The notes under the pieces are model-generated. The model worked only from the letters and a program-made list of their open reading frames with translations. It was not told the origin of the DNA and did not search any database. A stretch of 24,221 nt of DNA from Bacteroidales bacterium (GTDB lineage Bacteria; Bacteroidota; Bacteroidia; Bacteroidales; Muribaculaceae), in contig SFJG01000027.1 of NCBI GenBank assembly GCA_004555955.1, positions 1-24,221 on the forward strand, read 5' to 3'. The position numbers and the translations under genes were made by a program. Shown piece after piece: positions 1-7,602 of the stretch (its first letter is position 1; each line of letters starts with the position of its first letter).

Positions 1-1261
1 GTATATGGACGACAACGCGCAACTATTCTTCAGCAAACATTATGACTGGAGTGCGGGGCAGATTGTCAACACCGAGCATTTCTGGCCAAACAACCGCACT
101 GTGACATTCTGCGCCGACGCTTTGCAAGAGGTGAAAACATTCACCGGCATAACCGCAACAGCAACCCCGCCGGTAACATTCGACCCAACCTACACAATAA
201 CAAACGGCACTGTAAAGGGTAAATTCAAATATACATCGCCTCGCAGCGGCGATAAAGGTCACAATTGGTATGATGCACTCGTTCAACCTGACCCGGTAGT
301 AGCCATCAAGCCCAACCAGGTTAAACAGGAAACAACTGTACCGTTGAAGTTCCACCACCCGTTGGCTGCAATACGCTTCAGAGTGGGAAGCGTACCCGAG
401 CACATCATAGTGCGCGACACATATCTTAAAAAACTATACCAAAAAGGCGATTGCTCGTTTGTGGCATCCGGCTCCGACGACATCACGTTCACGTGGACAA
501 ATCAAAACACCGTGGTAGATTATATCCAATCGAACTGGAAAGTTGTAAATAAGAATACAACAGGTGGTACGGACATTCACAGAGACGGCTCGGTTTTCGA
601 CGACTGCACGTTCTTCGTCGTTCCGCAACCATTGAGTAAAGATGCCCAATTAGGCTTCGACTACCACGTGGCAGAAAAGAGAGATAAAACAAACACGTCA
701 GACGCAGCAACCATTCCGACTACGTCTGTCTCAGAAGCAACACGCCAAACCATCTTCAAAGCCTTTAAAGATTTCGGATTGACCGAACTTAAAGCCGACA
801 CGCGCTACACGTTTACACTCTCGTTAGCGGGCTCGATGGGCATCAGTGTAACCGACAACCTCGACATCGAGAACAAAATTAAGAATAACGTCGTAATACA
901 AAACACCGGAACAAGCACGGGCTATGTTCGCGCGGCAATTGTCGGCTGGTGGAAAAACAACTCCAACAACATCGTAGCGCCTTGGAACGACCTTCCCGGC
1001 GAATCGTGCACCTACGGCGAATACCAATTGCCGGGAGAATGGTCATCAAACTGGAAAAAAGGCGCAGACGGATTCTTCTACCACCGCTACACCGTACTTC
1101 CCAAGGAAAAGCTCGAAGGAGGAAAAGCACTCTTCACGTCGTACACGTTGACCGGTAGTGCACCGGTGACCGGCGCATTACTCGAAATCGACATCGTGGC
1201 GCAAATAATCCGCATCGACGCCGCCTTGGATACATACGGATGGATTTTCCCAACGTGGTAA
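1..1261 (+). CDS. Fimbrillin-like surface protein, 5' end outside window
   Basis: The reading frame is open to the left edge, so the signal peptide or lipobox is missing and the first visible Met need not be a start. About 418 residues are visible. Residues 112-128 read VPLKFHHPLAAIRFRVG, preceded by a YDALV segment; this pairing is typical of Bacteroidota fimbrillin-like (Mfa-like/FimA-like) proteins, which are exported lipoproteins that form or decorate surface filaments. From about residue 300 a second module begins (NTGTSTGYVRAAIVGWW, then a GADGFFYHRYTVLP segment and a final IDIVAQIIRIDAA strand). It resembles the TasA/camelysin type of beta domain, with a YVRA strand and a terminal AQ-I strand. 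The fimbrillin call rests on pattern recognition of the N-terminal half; the C-terminal domain assignment is weaker inference. Confidence 0.7.
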   Translation, partial: YMDDNAQLFFSKHYDWSAGQIVNTEHFWPNNRTVTFCADALQEVKTFTGITATATPPVTFDPTYTITNGTVKGKFKYTSPRSGDKGHNWYDALVQPDPVVAIKPNQVKQETTVPLKFHHPLAAIRFRVGSVPEHIIVRDTYLKKLYQKGDCSFVASGSDDITFTWTNQNTVVDYIQSNWKVVNKNTTGGTDIHRDGSVFDDCTFFVVPQPLSKDAQLGFDYHVAEKRDKTNTSDAATIPTTSVSEATRQTIFKAFKDFGLTELKADTRYTFTLSLAGSMGISVTDNLDIENKIKNNVVIQNTGTSTGYVRAAIVGWWKNNSNNIVAPWNDLPGESCTYGEYQLPGEWSSNWKKGADGFFYHRYTVLPKEKLEGGKALFTSYTLTGSAPVTGALLEIDIVAQIIRIDAALDTYGWIFPTW

Positions 1262-1275
1262 TGACGTAAGCCGTG

Positions 1276-1303
1276 GTAAGAGGTAAGAGGCAAGAGGTAA
1301 GAG
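1276..1303. repeat. Four tandem heptamers (GTAAGAG-like)
   Basis: Four consecutive 7-bp units read GTAAGAG, GTAAGAG, GCAAGAG, GTAAGAG. They lie just after the fimbrillin stop codon. An upstream GTG would read through them as part of the next protein, giving a low-complexity N-terminus, which is an argument against that start. Confidence 0.75.
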
Positions 1304-1371
1304 GGCTGATTTCCGATTCCCTGTTTCCAAATCCATATTCGCAACAAAACTACAAATACAAAAGAATTCCG

Positions 1372-2412
1372 GTGAAAGTCGTTTCGGTCATAATAGGCTT
1401 ACTTCTCGGTTTTGCTATTGGCAATGCTGAAAGCCGCTACTACGACTACCTGACCGGCTTCGACAGCATTTCCGCCAATACCGTTGACGGTTATCTGCAA
1501 CTGAAAAGTTCTCGCAAAGCGCCGATTTTTGACGCAACACCCTACAACGTCGACTGCGAATCGTTCTACTATAAAATCCGACTGCGTGCCACAACGTCAA
1601 CAGGCTCGTCGCTCCTTGCCGACTACAGTCGACATCGCCACGGCGTGGTGTGGAACTACGTGGACAGCCGCAATTACTCAGCCCTCGAGTTATGTACACC
1701 GCCCAATACCTACGACGACTTGACAAACCGACATTCTTTGCTTGCCGAAGTCTACACCCTCACCGACGGTGCAAAGACTCTTCACTACTCAGGCGAAATA
1801 GCCTCCGACATCGACTGCGACGGCGGCTACAACTCCGTATGCCTTATCTACAACGGAAAACGCCTGAAAATCGAAATCGGCAACCACTATTTCAAGACGC
1901 TTTGCACAATCGACAGCATCAAATTCGGCACAACGACGGCAATCGGTTGCTTTGCCGCGCCAAAGACATTAGTAACAGTCAAAAGGATAGAATTCACGAG
2001 CAAGCCCAAGCCACAACCCGACAAAACCGCTTTCAGCCGAGCTCAAATCGACAGCATTTTTGCCGCAACCACCGACCCCAAAGAAGGCTATTGGCAATAC
2101 CTCGACCGCACTATGGACGAATCGAAGATGCGTTTGGGCGGAAAATACACCGTAGCCATCGTCCGCAATGGCGATGGCTACGACATTCTTTATATCGACG
2201 GTGCTGCCAAACTTCCCGACAACTGGAAGCCAACTATGCTAAAAGGTCGGCTCGACGACACCATCTTTATCGACCACTACAACTTGACGTGGTTCGACGC
2301 CGAGAAAGAAATTATCAACGATGAGGGCAACGCGGACTTTACCGACAACATTCTCAGCCTGAAACTCCCACTCAACAAAGCCGAAGTGCGCCTGTTCAAA
2401 CTGCCCCGATAA
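1372..2412 (+). CDS. Secreted protein of unknown function
   Basis: The frame opens at a GTG at 1273, but that start would translate the heptamer repeat. The in-frame GTG at 1372 gives a good export signal (MKVVSVIIGLLLGFAIGNA, then a likely cleavage), so I use it; the product is then 346 residues. The middle part (roughly residues 45-210) is rich in short alternating hydrophobic strands and resembles a concanavalin-like beta-sandwich. The C-terminal 120 residues (from about IDSIFAATTDPKEGYW) form a second mixed module with a YTVAIVRNGDGYDILYIDG segment. No catalytic motif is recognised. It lies directly after a surface protein gene, which fits a cell-envelope role, but the function is unknown. 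Start and fold are inference. Confidence 0.6.
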   Translation: MKVVSVIIGLLLGFAIGNAESRYYDYLTGFDSISANTVDGYLQLKSSRKAPIFDATPYNVDCESFYYKIRLRATTSTGSSLLADYSRHRHGVVWNYVDSRNYSALELCTPPNTYDDLTNRHSLLAEVYTLTDGAKTLHYSGEIASDIDCDGGYNSVCLIYNGKRLKIEIGNHYFKTLCTIDSIKFGTTTAIGCFAAPKTLVTVKRIEFTSKPKPQPDKTAFSRAQIDSIFAATTDPKEGYWQYLDRTMDESKMRLGGKYTVAIVRNGDGYDILYIDGAAKLPDNWKPTMLKGRLDDTIFIDHYNLTWFDAEKEIINDEGNADFTDNILSLKLPLNKAEVRLFKLPR

Positions 2413-2492
2413 GGAGTCGCACAGCCTAGAATTCAAAACACACAAAATTTAAAGAAACTGACCAAGCACTAAGTTTTTCCATTTTTTGTCAC

Positions 2493-2500
2493 TAAATTTG
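2493..2500 (+). promoter_or_regulatory. Bacteroidota -7 box upstream of the ABC importer
   Basis: TAAATTTG matches the TAnnTTTG -7 consensus. A convincing TTTG -33 at 19-20 bp is not seen; a TTTG at 2485-2488 is too close. Transcription would start near 2507, leaving a leader of only about 12 nt before the ATG at 2519, too short for a riboswitch. Confidence 0.45.
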
Positions 2501-2518
2501 TAGTCAAAATTCAAAGAA

Positions 2519-3634
2519 ATGAGAACATCCTTCTTATATATAATTATAGCGTTGCTGTTTGTCTCGTGTGCAAAGCATAAAACCGACGAGACAGCCTCGA
2601 CGATGGACTATGCCCAAGGGCTGACAATCACCCGGATGGACAAGTACACGCGCGTCGACGTTGCCGACCCGTGGAATGCCGGAAAGCTGTTGCAAACCTA
2701 CTTGCTTGTGCCGCGCGACTCTACCCTTCCCGACAATCTTCCCCAAGGGGTTGTCGTTCGCACACCGCTACGCCGCGCATTGGTCTACTCCGACGTGCAT
2801 GCGCGCGCAATCCGCGACCTTGGAAAAATCGGCTCCGTTGGTAGCGTATGTGATGCCGAATACTTCAAAACGCCGGAAATCGTCGACGGGCTGCGTACGG
2901 GACGCATTGTCGACTGTGGCTCTACGATGTCGCCGACAGTAGAACGCATCGCAGGGTGTTCGCCCGACGCAGTGCTGCTTTCGCCATTCCAAAATGCCGG
3001 TTACGGAGCGCTCGACAACCTCGGCATACCGATTATTGCCCTCGCCGACTATATGGAATCGACGCCTCTCGGTCGAGCCGAGTGGATAAAATTTGTAGGA
3101 CTGCTATTCGACCGCGAAACTGCCGCCGACTCGATTTTCGACTCCGTTGCCGCGCGCTATACAGCCCTGCGTGAACAACTTGCCAAGACAAAACAACGTC
3201 CGAAAGTACTGACAGAATACGTCATCAGCGGCGTTTGGTACGTCCCAGGCGGCAAAAGTTATAAGGCAACTCTACTGGCTGATGCCGGAGCCAACTACCC
3301 GTGGAGCGACGACAACACGACCGGGTCGCTGTCGCTCGACTTTGCCCGCGTGTTAGACCGAGCCGCCGATGCCGACTACTGGTTGGTGACCACCATTGGC
3401 GACGAACTAACCCTCGACAGTTTCCTCGGACTCTACCCTCACAACGACCGGTTTGAAGCATTCCGCAAGCGCAACGTCTACTACGCAAACACGCTGGTAA
3501 GCACCGTTTTCGAAGAAACGCCATTCCACCCCGATTTGCTCCTTCAAGAGTATGCAAAGATATTCCATCCGGAGATGTTCCCCAACTACCAACTGCGCTA
3601 CTTTCGGCGCATAAACACTGCAAAAAATGAGTAG
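2519..3634 (+). CDS. ABC importer substrate-binding lipoprotein, BtuF/FecB type
   Basis: This 371-aa protein is the solute-binding component of a metal-chelate importer, probably for iron-siderophore, haem or cobalamin. The N-terminus is a lipoprotein signal with lipobox FVSC and the lipidated cysteine at residue 17, so it would be tethered in the periplasm. The body follows the TroA/BtuF-like fold: a strand pattern RALVYSDVHARAIRDLG early on, then GCSPDAVLLSPF, then GIPIIALADYMESTPLGRAEWIKFVGLLF, the classic E-P/R linker-helix region of class III binding proteins. It overlaps the permease gene by 8 nt and is the first gene of a three-gene transporter operon. The exact ligand cannot be read from sequence. 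Confidence 0.88.
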   Translation: MRTSFLYIIIALLFVSCAKHKTDETASTMDYAQGLTITRMDKYTRVDVADPWNAGKLLQTYLLVPRDSTLPDNLPQGVVVRTPLRRALVYSDVHARAIRDLGKIGSVGSVCDAEYFKTPEIVDGLRTGRIVDCGSTMSPTVERIAGCSPDAVLLSPFQNAGYGALDNLGIPIIALADYMESTPLGRAEWIKFVGLLFDRETAADSIFDSVAARYTALREQLAKTKQRPKVLTEYVISGVWYVPGGKSYKATLLADAGANYPWSDDNTTGSLSLDFARVLDRAADADYWLVTTIGDELTLDSFLGLYPHNDRFEAFRKRNVYYANTLVSTVFEETPFHPDLLLQEYAKIFHPEMFPNYQLRYFRRINTAKNE

Positions 3635-4643
3635 ATTCGGAATAATAATGACAGCATTGACGGTTGCACTCATCGCCACCGTCTTCGCACTGCTTCTCGT
3701 CGGCTCTGTCGACATCCCGGCAGCCGACGTCGTCGACATCTTGCGCGGACACGACATTGGCAACGAAGCATGGCGTTTCATAGTCGTTGAAAGTCGCATA
3801 CCGCTGGCTGTCACTGCGGCACTATCGGGAGCCGCATTAGCCGTATGCGGATTACTTCTGCAAACAGCATTCAACAATCCGCTCGCCGACCCGTCGATAC
3901 TTGGTGTTTCGACCGGTTCGAGCCTCGGCGTGGCAATCGTGATGCTGCTTGGCGGCGGCGCACTCTACACGAGCCTCGGCGGCTATTTCGCCACGCTTGG
4001 AGGCGCACTCGTTGGCGCGCTGGCGGTTATGGCCATCCTGCTTTTCGCGTCGACATTGGTCAAGAGCTCGACGATGCTTCTTATTATCGGCGTGCTAATC
4101 AGCTACTTAACATCCTCGGCAATTAGCCTGCTCAACTTCTTCGCCACACAAGAAGGCGTACATTCGTTCGTCATCTGGGGTATGGGCAACTTTTCGGCAG
4201 TGACGATGCGCCAACTGCCGATGTTTGCCGCAACAATAGCCATCGGCCTACTGCTTTCGCTGATGATGATAAAGCCGCTCAACGCACTGCTGTTAGGTCA
4301 ACGCTATGCCGAAAACTTAGGCGTAAACCTACGCACGGTGCGAAACACGCTACTACTGCTCACCGGACTGCTGACGGCTATCGTCACCGCATTTTGCGGG
4401 CCAATCGGCTTCGTCGGGCTCGTTGTGCCACACCTGTCACGGCTCCTGCTGGGCACGTCAGACCATTTCCGTCTCATCCCGGCAACTATCATTCTTGGAG
4501 CAGTATGCGCCTCGCTTTGCACACTCGTCAGTGTGTTGCCATCGTCAGGACTGATTCCCATCAACGCCATAACGCCGATTGTCGGTGTTCCCGTGATTAT
4601 ATATGTAATTCTGAATCGTAAAAAAATATTCTACTTCAACTGA
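3627..4643 (+). CDS. FecCD/BtuC-family ABC permease
   Basis: This 338-aa multi-spanning inner-membrane protein is the permease of the importer. Characteristic family segments are visible: ESRIPLAVTAALSGAALAVC, LLLQTAFNNPLADPSILGVS, a long glycine/alanine-rich helix region, and near the end GPIGFVGLVVPHLSRLLLG followed by GLIPINAITPIVGVPV. About ten transmembrane helices are expected for the family. The gene starts 8 nt inside the binding-protein gene and its TGA overlaps the ATG of the ATPase gene by one base, so translation is probably coupled throughout. Confidence 0.93.
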   Translation: MSRFGIIMTALTVALIATVFALLLVGSVDIPAADVVDILRGHDIGNEAWRFIVVESRIPLAVTAALSGAALAVCGLLLQTAFNNPLADPSILGVSTGSSLGVAIVMLLGGGALYTSLGGYFATLGGALVGALAVMAILLFASTLVKSSTMLLIIGVLISYLTSSAISLLNFFATQEGVHSFVIWGMGNFSAVTMRQLPMFAATIAIGLLLSLMMIKPLNALLLGQRYAENLGVNLRTVRNTLLLLTGLLTAIVTAFCGPIGFVGLVVPHLSRLLLGTSDHFRLIPATIILGAVCASLCTLVSVLPSSGLIPINAITPIVGVPVIIYVILNRKKIFYFN

Positions 4644-5626
4644 TGAGCGTAATCATACATACAAAATCATTATCGGCAGGCTACCGCAAACGAAAAAGCG
4701 TAACGACGGTTCTGCGCAACGTCGACCTCGAGTTGCACGAGGGCGAGCTCGTCAGTCTGTTGGGAGCAAACGGTGCGGGAAAGTCGACGCTGATTCGCAC
4801 TATTTGCGGGCTACAGCCGGCACTGTCAGGAAGAGTTATGGTCGGCGATAAAGACGTGGATCACCTCACGCCGCGCCAACTGTCGAAAACTATTGCCTTG
4901 GTGACAACCGAACGCACATTCGCAGGCGGACTAACCGTTAGCGAACTCGTCGGGCTCGGGCGGCATCCCCACACCGGATTTCTGGGACGGCTCGACGAGC
5001 ACGACCGCCAAATCGTTGCCACGGCTATCGAGAAAGTCGGAATAAGCCACAAGTCGGAATCGTACGTAGCCGAACTCAGCGACGGCGAGCGACAGAAGGT
5101 AATGATAGCCAAAGCATTGGCGCAAGAAGCACCCGTCATAATCCTCGACGAACCCACGGCATTTCTCGACGTGGCAAGCCGCGTCGAAGTGCTGCAACTC
5201 CTCCACGACCTTGCCCGCAACGAACGACGCACAATCCTGATTTCCTCGCACGACATACAGCAGTCGATGGCGTTGAGCGACCGCCTTTGGATAGTTTCCG
5301 ACTCCGGGGAAATCGTCAGCGGCGTGACCGAAGACCTCATCCTCGCCGACAAAATATCGCTTCTTTTCAGCAATCGCAATGTGGCGTTCGACCCTGCCAC
5401 AGGCGACTTCCTGACCACACACAAAGGCGCTCGGCAAATAACACTTAAAGCGGATTCGGCAGAACTAAACAAATGGATTGCCAACGCACTTCGCCGCAAC
5501 GACTTGCTCGCCTGCGAAGCAGACAACCCGCAAATATACGCTCACACAGCAAACGATATACGCCTCAACGGCAATCGGCTATGCAGCATCGAAGAATTAT
5601 TATCAGCACTAAAAGACATAAATTGA
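4643..5626 (+). CDS. ABC importer ATPase with C-terminal extension
   Basis: This is the cytoplasmic ATPase of the importer (FecE/BtuD type), 327 residues. Walker A is GANGAGKST at residues 41-49, the signature is LSDGE at about 145-149, Walker B is VIILDEP at about 165-171, and the H-loop is ISSHD. The core normally ends near residue 245-255. Here about 75 more residues follow, starting around the FDPATGDF segment, containing ITLKADSAELNKWIANAL and ending in SIEELLSALKDIN. That tail has the look of a small alpha/beta domain of unknown function. ATG overlaps the permease stop codon (TGATG). Confidence 0.92.
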   Translation: MSVIIHTKSLSAGYRKRKSVTTVLRNVDLELHEGELVSLLGANGAGKSTLIRTICGLQPALSGRVMVGDKDVDHLTPRQLSKTIALVTTERTFAGGLTVSELVGLGRHPHTGFLGRLDEHDRQIVATAIEKVGISHKSESYVAELSDGERQKVMIAKALAQEAPVIILDEPTAFLDVASRVEVLQLLHDLARNERRTILISSHDIQQSMALSDRLWIVSDSGEIVSGVTEDLILADKISLLFSNRNVAFDPATGDFLTTHKGARQITLKADSAELNKWIANALRRNDLLACEADNPQIYAHTANDIRLNGNRLCSIEELLSALKDIN

Positions 5627-5628
5627 TT

Positions 5629-6831
5629 ATGCGCGAAATCGACATTTACGACCTCAAACGAATGCTTCCCGACGAAGAACACGAGAAGCCTACCGACGAA
5701 TACTTTCTGACTCTTGCAAAATACATAGCCACGCTCCCCGGCGAGATGAAAGTCCTGCCGGAGCTGCCCCGCGACGTTGTTAACCGTCTGGCGCTCAACC
5801 TCGTTGCCTACTATCAAGACATCGTTGCCGATGCCGGCATTTGGCGCTCGTTCGTCGTGATGTGTCGCAAGTTGTACCACCACCCCGTGCCGTTCTACCA
5901 AGCCGACGACAACTATATCGACTTCGAACTCAACCTCATCGACGTGCAGTTCATCACTTGGTACTCCATCGAATCAGCACTCGGCTTCGATGGCTTGGTG
6001 TCGCCCTACGACGCCGACTTGTTGCGATTAGCCCGAAAGGTGGAACAATTGTTTCGCTACCTCTACGACGACGTGCCAATGCCCGAAAATTTCGGCTCGC
6101 TCCGCGAACTCGACCTTGCCGACCGCGAACAAGTACGCGACATCTTCAAAGCTTCGGGCTGGCTGTTTTGGAACAGTTACTTCCTCCGTCCGGTGAGCAA
6201 ATATGCTTACGAACCGGAAATTAGCGACGACGACGAACTGACAATCGACGAAACGCTGACCAACGAACAACGCCTGCGCACAACCTTCGAGCAACCCACC
6301 GGACCGTTGGCGCTCTACGTCAACGAATGGTTGCAACTGATGGTCGACAACAAAATGCCGCGCCAACGCAAACAAGATAAAGGCATTCACAAATATTACC
6401 AACAATTCAACAATGCTACCGGTGGCAAAAAGTTGGCGTTTTTCGGCACTTACGCCGAACTAAACGCATTCCTGTCGGAGAAAATGAACTGGGGAAGCCC
6501 CGCCGAGGGCAACTTGCCGCAACTCAAAGACTACGGCAATTTCGTCGTGTTCGGCAACCGCGAGAAAGGCATAATCATCGCACCCGAAGTGGCGCAATAC
6601 GTGTCGCATCCCGACAATCCGTGCTACGATACAGCTACGGCTACCGCCGAAGCACACCTGCTACTAATGCAGCCCGGTCGCTGCCCTATCGACTTGGTGA
6701 AACACCTCTTCGAAAACGGATACGTGCCCGACGCATCTTTCCCGGCAGGCAACAATGCACACACCCTACTTCACGACAATTGGGACTTCATCGCCCGTCT
6801 TTATCTATGTAAATACTATCGCGCAGATTAA
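5629..6831 (+). CDS. Uncharacterised 400-aa protein (possibly DUF3843-like)
   Basis: The ATG at 5629 lies 2 nt after the ATPase stop and begins MREIDIYDLKRML; a more upstream start would overlap the ATPase gene by over 150 nt and is rejected. The 400-aa product is soluble, acidic and helix-rich, with no signal peptide. Segments such as LVAYYQDIVADAGIWRSF, then FYQADDNYIDFELNLIDVQF and an ITWYSIES helix, recall from memory the Bacteroidota family DUF3843. No enzymatic motif is seen. Its place as last gene of the importer operon suggests co-transcription but says little about its role. Confidence 0.75.
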   Translation: MREIDIYDLKRMLPDEEHEKPTDEYFLTLAKYIATLPGEMKVLPELPRDVVNRLALNLVAYYQDIVADAGIWRSFVVMCRKLYHHPVPFYQADDNYIDFELNLIDVQFITWYSIESALGFDGLVSPYDADLLRLARKVEQLFRYLYDDVPMPENFGSLRELDLADREQVRDIFKASGWLFWNSYFLRPVSKYAYEPEISDDDELTIDETLTNEQRLRTTFEQPTGPLALYVNEWLQLMVDNKMPRQRKQDKGIHKYYQQFNNATGGKKLAFFGTYAELNAFLSEKMNWGSPAEGNLPQLKDYGNFVVFGNREKGIIIAPEVAQYVSHPDNPCYDTATATAEAHLLLMQPGRCPIDLVKHLFENGYVPDASFPAGNNAHTLLHDNWDFIARLYLCKYYRAD

Positions 6832-6900
6832 CATTTATTACGAAACAGGCTCTAAACCAAACACGATTTTTGCCGTCAAAGGATTATACATTAGATAACT

Positions 6901-7602
6901 ATGAATAATCTTAAGAATCTATTGCCGGCAATAATCATTGCCATAGGCATCGCCGCTTTGGGATGGTTCATCAAAGCAGGTTTATCCGGATATACGGAAA
7001 GTTCGAGAGTGGTAACTGTCAAAGGTCTGTCGGAGCGCGAAGTGAAAGCCGACAAAGTGATTTGGCCTATTACGTTTGTCGAGATTGGCGATGACCTCAG
7101 CTCGCTCTATTCGACAATTGAGGCGAAAAACACCGTGATTATTTCGATGCTGAAAAGCAAAGGCATCAGCGACAATGAAATATCAACGCGCATCGACGTC
7201 GAAGATATGAAAGCCAACGCCTACTCCAACAACGTGGCAACCCGCTACAAAGCCTCGTCGGTAATAACCGTCAACACGCGCAACGTCGACACCGTGCTCG
7301 GGCTGATGAAAGAACAATCGTCGCTGATTGAAAAAGGCATTGCCATTTCGCTCAATCGATACGAAAACCCCGTTCAGTTTGAATTTACCGGGCTCAACAA
7401 CATCAAGCCGGAAATGATAAAAGACGCGACCCAAAACGCACGCAAAGCGGCTCAACAGTTTGCCACCGACTCGGAAAGCGAGCTCGGCAAGATTCGGTCG
7501 GCTACGCAAGGTCAATTCACTATCGAAGACCGCGACCAAAATACACCGTACATCAAAAACGTCAGAGTCGTTACAACAATCGTATATTCGCTCGAAGACT
7601 AA
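6901..7602 (+). CDS. SIMPL domain-containing (DUF541) membrane-anchored protein
   Basis: This 233-aa protein has one N-terminal hydrophobic anchor (residues 7-25) followed by a periplasmic SIMPL/DUF541 domain. The typical opening RVVTVKGLSEREVKADKVIW appears right after the anchor, and a SKGISDNEISTRIDVEDM segment follows. Family members form ring-like oligomers in the envelope and are linked to stress tolerance, but the molecular role is unsettled. The stop codon overlaps the stop of the convergent helicase gene (CTAA at 7599-7602). No matching -7 box was found in the 69-nt gap upstream. Confidence 0.88.
   Translation: MNNLKNLLPAIIIAIGIAALGWFIKAGLSGYTESSRVVTVKGLSEREVKADKVIWPITFVEIGDDLSSLYSTIEAKNTVIISMLKSKGISDNEISTRIDVEDMKANAYSNNVATRYKASSVITVNTRNVDTVLGLMKEQSSLIEKGIAISLNRYENPVQFEFTGLNNIKPEMIKDATQNARKAAQQFATDSESELGKIRSATQGQFTIEDRDQNTPYIKNVRVVTTIVYSLED

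Noticed and set aside
1650..2324. A 224-codon plus-strand frame rich in Arg, Gln and His
   Set aside because: It is a shifted frame of the secreted-protein gene; the composition is typical of an out-of-frame translation.
2413..2518. Possible cobalamin riboswitch upstream of the BtuFCD-like operon
   Set aside because: The gap is only 106 nt, the likely transcript leader is about 12 nt, and no B12-box-like structure is seen. The importer's substrate is therefore left open.
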